This document shows positions 8,100-17,171 of a DNA stretch of 64,000 bases, in pieces. Under the pieces are notes generated by a model. That model saw only the letters and a program-made list of their open reading frames with translations, had not been told where the DNA came from and did not search any database. Source of the DNA: Rikenellaceae bacterium (GTDB taxonomy: Bacteria > Bacteroidota > Bacteroidia > Bacteroidales > Rikenellaceae); contig SUZN01000005.1 in assembly GCA_015059905.1 (NCBI GenBank), forward strand, positions 1 through 64,000. Direction: 5' to 3'. Both the position numbers and the translations under genes were made by a program. The number at the start of each line of letters is the position of its first letter. Within the stretch, counting starts at the first letter, position 1.

Positions 8100-8778
8100 A
8101 ACAATCTCATCGGCAATGCATTTGATGCAGCTCTGCGACTCGGCGCTGCCTGTGGGCGGCTTTGCCTTCTCGTGCGGGCTGGAGAGTGCTGTGGGGCAGG
8201 GTGTGGTGAGCGACAAGCACACGCTTGAGGAGTATGCGAAAACCACTGTGCGCCAGGCTCTTTTCACGGATGGTGTGGCGGCATTGTATGCCTTTCGCAA
8301 CGCCCATATCGCAAAGGAGTTGCAGCGTGCTGACAACGAACTATACCACCGCAAGCCCTCGCGCGAGTGGCGCACGATGAGTTGCCGTATGGGTCGCAAG
8401 ATAGCGGAATTGGGGGCGAAGATTTTGCCCTGCCCCGAATTGGAGGAGTGGAACTTTTCCATCAGCGAGGGGCATACAGCGGGGTGCTATGCGGTGGGGC
8501 AAGGGCTGATTTTTTCGCTCTGCGGAGCGAGTGAGGAGCAGCTTTTTGCCGCTGTGGGCTACGGTGCGGCATCAATGCTGATGGGCGCAGCGCTGCGCCT
8601 TATGCGTATCGAACACACCACAACACAGCAGATACTCTTCTCGATAGCCTACTTTACCGAGGAGCTGTATGGCGAGGCAGCAAGGCTTGAGCTGCACCAG
8701 ATGCACGGCTTTGCCCCTATGACAGATGTCTTCACGTCATTACACGAGCGCGGAAACGCACGAATGTTTATGTCTTAA
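8089..8778 (+). CDS. ureF: Urease accessory protein UreF
   Basis: UreF bridges UreG and UreD in the urease activation complex and acts as a check on nickel insertion. The all-helical family is recognised by LMQLCDSALPVGGFAFSCGLE, the central REWRTMSCRMGRKI-type segment and the late GYGAASMLMGAALRLMRI stretch. At 229 residues the length is normal. ATG 8089 lies within the end of ureE (11-base overlap), implying coupled translation. UreG starts 12 bases after the stop. Confidence 0.93.
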   Translation: MSAKTISSAMHLMQLCDSALPVGGFAFSCGLESAVGQGVVSDKHTLEEYAKTTVRQALFTDGVAALYAFRNAHIAKELQRADNELYHRKPSREWRTMSCRMGRKIAELGAKILPCPELEEWNFSISEGHTAGCYAVGQGLIFSLCGASEEQLFAAVGYGAASMLMGAALRLMRIEHTTTQQILFSIAYFTEELYGEAARLELHQMHGFAPMTDVFTSLHERGNARMFMS

Positions 8779-8790
8779 ACCACTTTTTCT

Positions 8791-9423
8791 ATGAATTATA
8801 CTTGCAGAATAGGCGTTGGCGGACCTGTCGGCTCAGGCAAGACTGCCATCATCGAGGCCATCACGCCCCGACTAATCGAATTGGGTCATAAACCTCTGAT
8901 TATCACCAACGACGTGGTCACTACCGAGGATGCGCAACACGTTCGCCGCATACTCAAGGGGGTGCTTGCCGAGGAGCGCATTGTAGGTGTGGAGACGGGC
9001 GCCTGTCCACACACCGCCGTGAGGGAGGACCCCTCGATGAATCTTGCGGCGGTGGAGGAGATGGAGGCTCGCTTCCCCGAGAGCGATGTGGTGCTGATTG
9101 AGTCGGGAGGCGACAACCTGACACTTACGTTCAGCCCCGCGCTGGTCGATTTCTTTATCTATGTGATTGACGTGGCGGCAGGCGACAAGATTCCGCGCAA
9201 GGATGGACCTGGCATATCGCACTCCGACATTCTGGTAATCAACAAGACCGACCTTGCGCCCTACGTCCGAGCCTCGCTGGAGGTGATGCGCGATGACTCG
9301 CTCAAGATGCGCGGCGAACACCGACCATTCATCTTCACAAACTGCTTTACGGGCGAGGGCATTGATGCGCTGGTGGAGCTTATCCGCCGAATGGCACTCA
9401 TTGACGATGAACACAGCAGATAA
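8791..9423 (+). CDS. ureG: Urease accessory GTPase UreG
   Basis: This SIMIBI-class GTPase powers nickel insertion into urease. The P-loop is [15 protein letters not shown] at residues 7-21, the metal-binding CPH motif is in [14 protein letters not shown], the switch region is [13 protein letters not shown], and the guanine-specificity motif is VINKTDL. At 210 residues it has typical length and no His-rich N-terminal tail. It overlaps ureD by 17 bases. Confidence 0.96.
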   Translation: MNYTCRIGVGGPVGSGKTAIIEAITPRLIELGHKPLIITNDVVTTEDAQHVRRILKGVLAEERIVGVETGACPHTAVREDPSMNLAAVEEMEARFPESDVVLIESGGDNLTLTFSPALVDFFIYVIDVAAGDKIPRKDGPGISHSDILVINKTDLAPYVRASLEVMRDDSLKMRGEHRPFIFTNCFTGEGIDALVELIRRMALIDDEHSR

Positions 9424-10261
9424 CACACCTCACGGCAAGCGGGGCGAGCTGCGGATGCACTTCGAGCGCGACAACGAGGGGCGGAGCATACTGCGTGAGC
9501 TCTATCGGCGTGCGCCAATCATCGTGCAGCAGGCTCTCTACTTCGATGAAAATATGCCCCTGCTGCCCTGCGTCTATATCCTCTCGGCAGGAGGTCCTGT
9601 GGTGGAGGGCGACAACTACTCGCACCACATCTCGCTCGGCAATGGCGCCTGCGCCCATATCTCTACGGGAGCAGCGACCAAAGTGGCGCAGATGAGGGGT
9701 GGATGGGCACAACTCAAGCAGCACATCTCGCTCGGCGAGGAAGCCTATCTTGAGTGGCTTCCCGAAGCAACAATACCCTGTGCGGGAGCGCAATACAAGA
9801 GTGTGTGCGAGGTTGAGGTTGCCCCCTCGGCAACGCTCTTTTATGCGGAGTGCTACACCAGCGGGCGCCGCTTCTTCGAGGAGCGTTACCGCTACCGCCG
9901 CCTTGACCTTTCGATGCGTATCACGCGCCCCAATGGAGAGTCTGTTTTTGCCGAAAGACAGCTCATTGAGCCTTCAGTCGAGATTGAGAGTGTGGGCGTG
10001 ATGGCGGGGATGGATATCTTCTCGTCGGTTGTCATCATCGCGCCTCCCCACATCACACTTTCGCTCTACTCTTCGATTGAGCCTCGGCTGGAAAAGAGTA
10101 TTGCCCTGGGGGTGCATCTGCTGCCGCACGATGAGGGCATCGTCTGCCGCATTGTGGGGCGAGCAACGACAGATGTAAAGAGCCTTACAAGAACGTTGTG
10201 CTCGATGTTAAGGCAGAGGGTGCAGGGTGTTGCGCTACCCGAGGAGTTTGTGTGGCGATAA
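9407..10261 (+). CDS. ureD: Urease accessory protein UreD
   Basis: UreD (UreH) binds apourease and, with UreF and UreG, forms the nickel-delivery complex. The track ORF starts at 9293 inside ureG. ATG 9407 ([15 protein letters not shown]) is chosen because the upstream 38 codons shadow ureG and the UreD-like sequence starts afterwards. Family features include [43 protein letters not shown] and the late GIVCRIVGR segment. The 284-residue length is usual. It is the last accessory gene, and the urea transporter follows after 18 bases. Confidence 0.93.
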   Translation: MNTADNTPHGKRGELRMHFERDNEGRSILRELYRRAPIIVQQALYFDENMPLLPCVYILSAGGPVVEGDNYSHHISLGNGACAHISTGAATKVAQMRGGWAQLKQHISLGEEAYLEWLPEATIPCAGAQYKSVCEVEVAPSATLFYAECYTSGRRFFEERYRYRRLDLSMRITRPNGESVFAERQLIEPSVEIESVGVMAGMDIFSSVVIIAPPHITLSLYSSIEPRLEKSIALGVHLLPHDEGIVCRIVGRATTDVKSLTRTLCSMLRQRVQGVALPEEFVWR

Positions 10262-10279
10262 ATATTTAACTTCAACAAT

Positions 10280-11287
10280 ATGGACAAATTAGCACAAAAA
10301 CTATCCGACAGAGGCATTGTCGGATACCTGAAAATTCTGCTTCGCGGCGCGGGGCAGGTAATGTTTCAATGTAATGCCTGGACGGGCTTGTTTTTCATTG
10401 CGGGCATCTTCTGGGGTGCCTATCAAAGTGGCACACCTGCCGTTGCGTGGGGCGCAATGCTCGGCTTGATGGTCTCCACCGCCACAGGCTATATCCTCAA
10501 CCTTCCGAGCGATGAGGGACAGCAGGGGCTATGGGGCTTTAACGGTATTCTGGTCGGCTGCGCCTTCCCCACATTTTTGGGTAACACGCTCTGGATGTGG
10601 CTCTCACTGACGTTGTGCTCGGCGCTGACGGTATGGGTCAGAGAGGGGCTGAACAAAGTGATGAAGCATTGGAAGATAAACTCCTTCACATTCCCCTTCG
10701 TTGCCAGCACCTGGCTTTTCCTGCTTGCCGCAAGGGCGATGTATGGGTTGGACCCTACGCACCTGACTACTCCTACACTGCCCGACCACCTCTCGACAGG
10801 GGGCTATCTCTACGTTGAGCAGGCGACGGTGTATTGGTTGCGTGGGGTGTCGCAGGTCTTTTTGATTGATTCGTGGGTGACGGGTATGCTCTTTATCATC
10901 GGCTTGCTGCTCGCCTCACGCTGGGCGGCGCTGTGGGCTGCCATAGGCTCGGCTCTCGCCATCGTTGTAGCCTCGGCGTTGAGCACCTCGGGGTATGATA
11001 TAGCACACGGTCTTTATGGTTTCAGCGCTGTGCTGACCGCCATAGCATTGGCTACGGTATTCTATCGACCAGGGTGGCGCTCGGCGCTATGGGCAATGCT
11101 GGGCATAGTGATAACCGTAATCTCACAAGCGGCAATGAATGTGATGCTCGACCCGCTGGGACTTGCTACGCTCACAGCACCATTCTGCATAACGACATGG
11201 GCTTTTCTGCTGCCTATGTTCAAGTTCGACAGCTCAACGCCCGACCACTCACACTGGTCGCCCTCGCTCAAGCAGCATCTGCGTTAG
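10280..11287 (+). CDS. Urea transporter (UT family)
   Basis: This 335-residue polytopic membrane protein of the UT/SLC14 family conducts urea through a selectivity filter. The two inverted halves each carry the family signature: GLWGFNGILVGCAF near residue 90 and GLYGFSAVLTAIAL near residue 240. About ten hydrophobic segments are visible, and FPFVASTWLF resembles the FVLATWL urea-channel motif. Its place directly after ureD supports urea rather than ammonium as substrate. The last 20 bases overlap the end of the convergent MFS gene. Confidence 0.92.
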   Translation: MDKLAQKLSDRGIVGYLKILLRGAGQVMFQCNAWTGLFFIAGIFWGAYQSGTPAVAWGAMLGLMVSTATGYILNLPSDEGQQGLWGFNGILVGCAFPTFLGNTLWMWLSLTLCSALTVWVREGLNKVMKHWKINSFTFPFVASTWLFLLAARAMYGLDPTHLTTPTLPDHLSTGGYLYVEQATVYWLRGVSQVFLIDSWVTGMLFIIGLLLASRWAALWAAIGSALAIVVASALSTSGYDIAHGLYGFSAVLTAIALATVFYRPGWRSALWAMLGIVITVISQAAMNVMLDPLGLATLTAPFCITTWAFLLPMFKFDSSTPDHSHWSPSLKQHLR

Positions 11288-13208
11288 GCTTGGAGTGTAA
11301 GAGTTCTCTACCAAGTGTGGCGGTTACCGCAGCTCCCAACAACTGGAGTGCAAGGGTGACCGCCATCACCATTTCCGCGCCTCCCCAGCCGAGCAGCAGC
11401 GGAATGGTAAAGACCCCCGCCACAGCACCTGCCTTGCCTGCCGCAGCCGCTACGCCAGCGCCCGCACCACGCTCCGCAATGGGGTAAACCTGCGATGGAA
11501 GGATGAAGGTCATAAGGTGAGGCCCCGCGTTGATAAATAGTTCAAACAGAGCAAGTCCCGCAATCATCGTCCAACGTGGCAGATGCAGCGCATAGCCCAC
11601 CATCAGCAGCACCAGCCCCAACGCCGCCACAACAAAACCCACGCTCTGCTGACGCAGGTTGAAGGAGCGACGAATCGCCATTAGCCCTGCGGCAAAACCA
11701 GCAGCAACAAAGAGATTCACATAAGCCGCAAGATGCACCGATGAGGTGGCGTGAGCTATCGTGCCCGCCTCGCCACGCCCCAGCCCGAGCGACATAATCA
11801 GCACAGGCAGAAAGACCCCGACACCATATACAGCATACCCCTCGCACGCCCAGGGCAGACCACACAATATCGTGCGGCGCAGGCTCTCTCTCCGAAAAAG
11901 GCTCCAGACCGACACCCCCTCCGTCGTAGCCGCCTCACCCAGCTCAACATCCTGCCCCAGAAAGTAACGCGCCGCGCGCTCCGCCTCCTCACGCCGTCCC
12001 TGCGAGAGCAACCACCCAGGGCTCTGCTCAAAGCGAATAGCCGACAACAGCATAACTACCGCCATCAACGCCACAAGCAGGAACATACCGTTCCAATGGT
12101 CGGCAGTGGTCCAATGCCCTAAAATATAGTAGCAGACAAACGCCATAACGACATTCCCCACCGCCGACGAAGCCTTCACAACGCCCACCATAAAGAGCCG
12201 CCAGCGGCGCGGCATAATCTCCGAGACGTAATCCGAATCGAGGCTGTAACCACCACCCACACCAAAGCCCATCACAAAGAGAGCCACCGCCAGCGTAATG
12301 AGGCTTGAGGAGCTGATGGCGATAATTGCCCCGAGCAGAATCAACGCGGGCGAGAGCCTCAAATAACGCAGATAGCCGCGCTTATCGCTCCTCGCGCCGA
12401 TAACCACCGAGCCAACCATAATACCTACCAGACTCATACTTGCCAGCACGCCCTGTTGCAAGGGCTTGAGGTCGGAGTGCGTAAGAATCTGCATCAGCGG
12501 CAGCACAACACCCACCAGCGTGGAGAGTGCCGCGCCCGTTATCTGCCCCAGCGAGGCGACAATCAGCACCCTGAAATGTCCCCAGCGCAGCGGCATCGTA
12601 TCCATATTGACCCTTTCGCCAGCCTCTCCCTCACCCATATGGAGCAGTCGCTGACGCAACGCCTGCCACTTTTCAATCGTCCACCGCAGTGCTACACCAA
12701 CACCCACACCCACCGCCGACTCGAAGAATCGCAGCGTGCAGTTGGTGGCGGGGTCGGCATCGGGCGAGAGTTGCGACACAAGCATAATAATGACCAGCGT
12801 AATGGTTGCTATGCGACCGTTATTATAGATGTTGAGTATCATACATAGAGCCTCCAGCATAAAGACAGTGAGCAACATACCCAGCACCGAAAAGGGCAGC
12901 AACTTCAGATAGACATAGGCAATGAGCGCCCCCAGAAAAGTACCCAGCACACGCATCCAAGCGGGACGTAACGCTTCACGATAGGAGGGCACCTGCAACA
13001 CCGTAATCACCGAGGTGCAGGAGAGCATTGCTCCCATCCAGCGCGAGGCGGCGTGTATCTGTCCTGTGGCATAGATGCCGACATAGTAGGCAAGAGCGAT
13101 ACCTACGCACGATACAAACAGCACAAAGGGGTGGATACGTGCAACGGCGGCATTTATGGTAGCGTGCAAGCGCGAAAAAGCATTTGTGATAATCTTTGGC
13201 TCAATCAT
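11268..13208 (-). CDS. Fused FUSC-like / MFS membrane transporter
   Basis: The N-terminal 190 residues hold about six hydrophobic segments resembling the FUSC/aromatic acid exporter fold (RWMGAMLSCTSVITVLQVPSY, then GTFLGALIAYVYLKLLPF). The remainder is a 12-segment major facilitator with the sugar-porter-like loop GARSDKRGYLRYLRL and the linker FEQSPGWLLSQGRREEAERAAR typical of the metabolite:H+ symporter group. From ATG 13208 it is 646 residues. The track start (13295) lies inside the loop of a terminator hairpin and is rejected. Residues in the MFS half appear intact. Substrate is unknown; proximity to urease may be chance, because it is convergent. The domain fusion is unusual. Confidence 0.75.
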   Translation of the reverse strand: MIEPKIITNAFSRLHATINAAVARIHPFVLFVSCVGIALAYYVGIYATGQIHAASRWMGAMLSCTSVITVLQVPSYREALRPAWMRVLGTFLGALIAYVYLKLLPFSVLGMLLTVFMLEALCMILNIYNNGRIATITLVIIMLVSQLSPDADPATNCTLRFFESAVGVGVGVALRWTIEKWQALRQRLLHMGEGEAGERVNMDTMPLRWGHFRVLIVASLGQITGAALSTLVGVVLPLMQILTHSDLKPLQQGVLASMSLVGIMVGSVVIGARSDKRGYLRYLRLSPALILLGAIIAISSSSLITLAVALFVMGFGVGGGYSLDSDYVSEIMPRRWRLFMVGVVKASSAVGNVVMAFVCYYILGHWTTADHWNGMFLLVALMAVVMLLSAIRFEQSPGWLLSQGRREEAERAARYFLGQDVELGEAATTEGVSVWSLFRRESLRRTILCGLPWACEGYAVYGVGVFLPVLIMSLGLGRGEAGTIAHATSSVHLAAYVNLFVAAGFAAGLMAIRRSFNLRQQSVGFVVAALGLVLLMVGYALHLPRWTMIAGLALFELFINAGPHLMTFILPSQVYPIAERGAGAGVAAAAGKAGAVAGVFTIPLLLGWGGAEMVMAVTLALQLLGAAVTATLGRELLHSKPNADAA

Positions 13209-13274
13209 AGCAAAAAGAGTTTTTGCTGATGACGATGCAAAATCTGCTCCAAAGCATACCGCCCCTGCCAAAAG

Positions 13275-13314
13275 CAAACCACCCCTGCCTTCCATAGAAA
13301 GCAGGGGCGGTTTG
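13275..13314 (-). terminator. Terminator after the DUF3472 gene
   Basis: CAAACCACCCCTGC and GCAGGGGCGGTTTG form a 14 bp stem with one G-T type mismatch and a 12-base loop, 40 bases past the DUF3472 stop on the minus strand. Confidence 0.65.
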
Positions 13315-13316
13315 TT

Positions 13317-13349
13317 AATTCAAAATTCAAAATTCAAAATTCAAAAATT
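13317..13349. repeat. Four tandem ATTCAAA units
   Basis: Four 7-base ATTCAAA units follow one another between the DUF3472 stop and its terminator. Similar AATTCAAAATTCAAA runs occur near 40540, 54464-54484 and, inverted, 56251-56281, always intergenic. Confidence 0.6.
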
Positions 13350-13353
13350 TCCT

Positions 13354-14784
13354 TTAGAATTTGCTGCGGTCGTCAGTTGAGCCAGAGAGCTTAATCAAAG
13401 CCTTGAAGTCAATCTCGGGAGCCTTGCCCGAACCCTCACGCTCGAAGCGTGTGCCGTACTCAACCTTATCGTCAATGTAACCGATGTTACGCAGGTAGAA
13501 GTTACCGCGCTCGCTCACACCACCCGAGTAGTCACAACGCAAGCCCTCGTGACCTGTGCCGTCGCAAGTGAGGCGACCCGACTTAAGCTCTGTCCAGTTA
13601 CCATCCTTGTCGCGCATCCACTGTGATGGGAACTCCACGCTGCGTGGAATCCAACCGCACTCTGGACGGAAGTTCTCGCAGAATGAGTATGCACCCTTGT
13701 AGTATGTCTCGATACCTGGGCGGCGAATCTCGGCGAGGAACACCCAACCCTCATCGCCTCGGAAGTAACCTGTGTAGAGTGAGTTGCCTGTTGCCTTGCC
13801 GTTCTTGTACTCTGGACGTACGCGCACCAATGTAGCGTATGTGCGACCAGCCTCCCAATCGTAGTTGTAGAAGTTCTGCACACCCGAGCCCTCGTGACTG
13901 TATGAGTTGGTCTTCACGCCCTCGCCATTGCGTACAAGCTCAGAGATAAGACCCTTCTCGGTGTTGGTGTCCCATACAGAAAAGAGCACCATACGGTTCT
14001 TGCCCTTCTCGTTTGGCTGGATACCCATATAGAAACCGTCACCACCTGTGAGCATATAGTATGCGCCAGAGATATCCTCGCCCTCGGGAACAAATACCTC
14101 GTTGTAGAAGTACTCGGTGTTCTCGGGTGTATCCCACTGGAAGTGGTTTGATGGACCACGACGCACGAAGTGAGGAACGTGCTTCTGGAGCTCCTCGGCT
14201 GTGACGAAGATAAGCTCGTCCTTAACCTTCTCTGTGAGGTTGTTTACCGCAGCACCCGTAGCCAGGAGTGTTGAGAATGTAGGATAGCTTGCAGCCGATG
14301 TCTTGACAGGCTCGATATCAACACGTACGTGACCCGCCTTCTCAACATTCACCTTGCCTACATAATAATCCTTGCTTGCATCAGCAGAAGCGACCTTGAG
14401 ATTGAAACTCTTGCCGCAGCACTTAACCTTGAGCTCTGCCACACCCTCGGGGACGTCAGCAGCACGCAGACCGATGTGAAGCTCGCCTGTGTAGGCTGTG
14501 TAGAAAAATACTGAAATCTGGTGAGGTGTCTGCTCCTGATACTCTGGGAGCCAAGCACCTGCCACCATCTCGGCATCGTTTGGCAACGAGTAACCGTTTG
14601 CAATAATGTCGTTTGCAAAGGCTGGGGTCTCCTTCGACGCAGGGTCGAGCGGAGTCACATAGGCGTTACACTTGAATGGGATTGCCAGCGTCAGCTCCTC
14701 CACCTTTGGAGCGCACTGTGAGAATGTTGCCACAGCGGTCAAGGCGCATACGGCAACGAGGAAAAATTTACGAATACTCTTCAT
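13354..14784 (-). CDS. Exported DUF5077/DUF3472 domain protein
   Basis: This 476-residue secreted protein has a signal sequence (KFFLVAVCALTAVATFSQC); the Cys could be a lipidation site although FSQC is not a canonical lipobox. Residues about 35-160 form a beta-rich domain of DUF5077 type. The DUF3472 domain follows, marked by FQWDTPENTEYFYNEV, GGDGFYMGIQ, VLFSVWDT, HEGSGVQ and FRGDEGWVFLAEI. DUF3472 proteins are common exported proteins of Bacteroidetes with proposed carbohydrate association, but the activity is not established. It has its own promoter and terminator, so it is probably monocistronic. Confidence 0.8.
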   Translation of the reverse strand: MKSIRKFFLVAVCALTAVATFSQCAPKVEELTLAIPFKCNAYVTPLDPASKETPAFANDIIANGYSLPNDAEMVAGAWLPEYQEQTPHQISVFFYTAYTGELHIGLRAADVPEGVAELKVKCCGKSFNLKVASADASKDYYVGKVNVEKAGHVRVDIEPVKTSAASYPTFSTLLATGAAVNNLTEKVKDELIFVTAEELQKHVPHFVRRGPSNHFQWDTPENTEYFYNEVFVPEGEDISGAYYMLTGGDGFYMGIQPNEKGKNRMVLFSVWDTNTEKGLISELVRNGEGVKTNSYSHEGSGVQNFYNYDWEAGRTYATLVRVRPEYKNGKATGNSLYTGYFRGDEGWVFLAEIRRPGIETYYKGAYSFCENFRPECGWIPRSVEFPSQWMRDKDGNWTELKSGRLTCDGTGHEGLRCDYSGGVSERGNFYLRNIGYIDDKVEYGTRFEREGSGKAPEIDFKALIKLSGSTDDRSKF

Positions 14785-14813
14785 TTTATTGGTTGTTAAT
14801 TGTTTGCTTGCGA

Positions 14814-14821
14814 CAAAGGTA
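14814..14821 (-). promoter_or_regulatory. Promoter -7 element for the DUF3472 gene
   Basis: TACCTTTG on the minus strand matches TAnnTTTG, 30 bases upstream of the start codon. Confidence 0.5.
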
Positions 14822-14837
14822 GTGGTTATTACGTTAT

Positions 14838-16220
14838 CTACAAAATCTTTTTCACAATAGAGAACAATTTGTAGGGCATATACCTGAATGGAAGGTCAAT
14901 CCACACGGGTGTTGCCACCACAGCTCTGCGGTGTGAGAAGACATCAAACGAGAGGCGTCCGTGATAGGAGCCCAGGCCCGAGTTGCCCACTCCGCCGAAT
15001 GGCAGATTCTCGTTGGCAATGTGCATAATGGTGTCGTTAATACAAGCGCCACCCGACGAGGTACGGGCAACAACCTTCCAACCCTTATCCTCCTTGCCGA
15101 AGTAGTAGAGTGCCAGCGGCTTCTCACGCTCGGTGATGAATTTTACAACCTCCTCCCTGCGCTCAAAGGTGAGCATTGGCAATACGGGGCCAAAAATCTC
15201 CTCCTGCATAACCTTTGCGTCGGGGCTTACGCCATCGAGCAGAGTAGGCTCGATATAGCGCTCCGCAGCATCATATCCGCCACCCACAACCACCTCTCCG
15301 TCAGCGAGGTAGCCCACCACACGCTCAAAAGCGTTGTCGCTCACCATACGCACATAGTGGCTGCTCGATTTGGCATCCTTGCCGTGCAGGCTCTTAAGCG
15401 CAGACTTAAACTCCTCGACAAACTCCTCCTTCAGCGATTTGTGAATAAGCAGATAGTCGGGCGCGATACAGGTCTGACCCGCATTGAGTGTCTTGCCCCA
15501 CGCTATGCGGCGCGCGGCAACCTTCAGCTCGGCACCCTTATCCACGATACAGGGGCTCTTGCCACCAAGCTCCAACACTACGGGCGTAAGGTGCTTGGCT
15601 GCTGCCTCCATAACGGTGCGACCCAGAGCGGGGCTGCCCGTGAAGAATATGATATCGAAACGCTGCTCCAACAGAGCCTTGTTCACCTCGCGGTTGCCCT
15701 GCACCACAGCGATATACTTCTCGTCAAACGTCGCCTCAATCATCTGCTCCACCACGCTCGACACCGTAGGCACATAGGGCGAAGGCTTCAATATCGCCGT
15801 ACATCCCGCCGAGATAGCCCCCACCAGAGGGTTGAGCAGCAGCTGCACAGGGTAGTTCCAGGGCGCAATGATGAGCGCCGAGCCGAGGGGCTCGCTCACC
15901 ACATAACTGCGCGAAGGGGTCATCTTCAGCGGCGTGGAGTGCTTCTCGCGGCGCATCCAGCGTTTGAGGTGCTTCAGGTGGTTTTTAATCTCGCCCTCGA
16001 CGATGCTTAGCTCCGTCAGAAACGCCTCCTCGCGCGACTTGTGCAAATCTGCCCACAACGCCTCGTAGAGTGGTTTCTCCCACTCCTTCAGCGCCTTGAG
16101 CAGTCGCTTGAGCTGCTTGAGACGAAAATCATCATCGAGCGTTGAGCCCGAGCGGAAAAAGTCGCGCTGCGCCTGAACGATTGAACATATACTCTCTTTT
16201 GAAGTGTTTTCCATTGCCAT
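14838..16220 (-). CDS. Aldehyde dehydrogenase (class 3 / fatty-aldehyde type)
   Basis: This 460-residue NAD(P)-dependent aldehyde dehydrogenase oxidises an aldehyde to the acid. Catalytic residues are visible: Asn122 in APWNYP, general base Glu217 in LELGGK, and nucleophile Cys251 in NAGQTCIAPDY; the late motif EEIFGPVLP is present. The short N terminus and hydrophobic C terminus (FRYMPYKLFSIVKKIL) match class 3 fatty-aldehyde enzymes, which are often membrane-associated. It lies 9 bases after a short-chain dehydrogenase, so an alcohol-to-aldehyde-to-acid pair is plausible. Substrate inferred only. Confidence 0.88.
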   Translation of the reverse strand: MAMENTSKESICSIVQAQRDFFRSGSTLDDDFRLKQLKRLLKALKEWEKPLYEALWADLHKSREEAFLTELSIVEGEIKNHLKHLKRWMRREKHSTPLKMTPSRSYVVSEPLGSALIIAPWNYPVQLLLNPLVGAISAGCTAILKPSPYVPTVSSVVEQMIEATFDEKYIAVVQGNREVNKALLEQRFDIIFFTGSPALGRTVMEAAAKHLTPVVLELGGKSPCIVDKGAELKVAARRIAWGKTLNAGQTCIAPDYLLIHKSLKEEFVEEFKSALKSLHGKDAKSSSHYVRMVSDNAFERVVGYLADGEVVVGGGYDAAERYIEPTLLDGVSPDAKVMQEEIFGPVLPMLTFERREEVVKFITEREKPLALYYFGKEDKGWKVVARTSSGGACINDTIMHIANENLPFGGVGNSGLGSYHGRLSFDVFSHRRAVVATPVWIDLPFRYMPYKLFSIVKKIL

Positions 16221-16229
16221 AAATGTTTG

Positions 16230-17036
16230 TTATTTTCTACCTGTAAAATGGTCGAGTGCGTTGTATATTCCGAGCACTTTGCACAGCATATCGAGCACTC
16301 TCAAGGGCAGCAACGCCTGCAAAGTGCGGATAAGGTGATAACCCAGAGGCCAGCTGCTTATTTTCTTGTTCTTCTCAATGGCGTTGAGAATCTTCTTTGC
16401 CACCCACTCGGGCTTCAGAATAGGGATGATGCGCGAGCGCACACCGTCGAACATACCTGTGCTGATGTAGTATGGAGCGATGGTGGTAATGTGCACATTG
16501 CTCCGCGCCTCCTGCATCTCGACACGCAACGAGTCCGACCAGCCAATCACAGCCCACTTGCTCGCCGCATATACCGACATCCTGGGGTTGGCGATAAAGC
16601 CCGCAGCCGAAGCGATATTGCAGATATGACCGAAATCACGCTCCATCATTCCAGGCAGGGCGTGCTTTGCGATTGCCATCGGCGCAAGGGCGTTTATTGC
16701 CATCGTGCGGTCGATTTCAACCTGCGAGAGCTCGGCAAAAGAGTTGTTGCTCGTGATAATGCCCGCGCAATTTATCAGGATATCTATTTCGCCGCACTCC
16801 TCCACCGTTTGGCGGAAGGTCTGCGCGACAGCCTCATTGTCGGATATATCAAGTCGGTAACTTCTGATAGCTCCCAAAACCGACAGCTCCGCCTCGGTTG
16901 CTGCAATATTCTTCTCGCTGATATCCCAAACGACAACCTCTCGCGCACCCTTCTCAAGAGCCATACGCCCCATTATGCGTCCAATACCCGACGCTCCGCC
17001 CGTAATCAATAGGCGGCATCCTTTAATCTTTGTCAT
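16230..17036 (-). CDS. Short-chain dehydrogenase/reductase (retinol-dehydrogenase-like)
   Basis: This 268-residue SDR has the cofactor motif TGGASGIG at residues 12-19, Asp in VWDIS after the second strand (NAD preference likely), NCAG, and the catalytic Ser-Tyr-Lys set in NIASAAGF and YAASKWA. The C-terminal extension with a hydrophobic segment (LIRTLQALLPLRVLDML) resembles membrane-associated SDR16C/retinol dehydrogenase enzymes. It is the first gene of a two-gene operon with the aldehyde dehydrogenase. Likely substrate is a lipophilic alcohol or aldehyde; this is inference. Confidence 0.85.
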   Translation of the reverse strand: MTKIKGCRLLITGGASGIGRIMGRMALEKGAREVVVWDISEKNIAATEAELSVLGAIRSYRLDISDNEAVAQTFRQTVEECGEIDILINCAGIITSNNSFAELSQVEIDRTMAINALAPMAIAKHALPGMMERDFGHICNIASAAGFIANPRMSVYAASKWAVIGWSDSLRVEMQEARSNVHITTIAPYYISTGMFDGVRSRIIPILKPEWVAKKILNAIEKNKKISSWPLGYHLIRTLQALLPLRVLDMLCKVLGIYNALDHFTGRK

Positions 17037-17061
17037 AGCATATTTATTTAACCTAACAAGG

Positions 17062-17069
17062 CAAAGGTA
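17062..17069 (-). promoter_or_regulatory. Promoter -7 element for the SDR-ALDH operon
   Basis: TACCTTTG on the minus strand matches TAnnTTTG, 26 bases upstream of the SDR start. Confidence 0.5.
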
Positions 17070-17171
17070 TCGTTTTCGTTTTTACCGTAAAAACGTAAGT
17101 GGCAGATAACCTTTCCTGGTGCCGAAATATGCTATTATTGGGACAAAATGGTATAATGAGTGACGAAAAAT

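Noticed and set aside
13209-13295. The longer start of the FUSC-MFS gene at 13295.
   Set aside because: This Met lies in the loop of the DUF3472 terminator hairpin, so it could not be the natural start of an independent transcript.
14961-16010. A 349-codon plus-strand ORF opposite the aldehyde dehydrogenase.
   Set aside because: It is the antisense of a confidently recognised enzyme; composition follows the GC-rich third positions of the real gene and no family pattern is seen.
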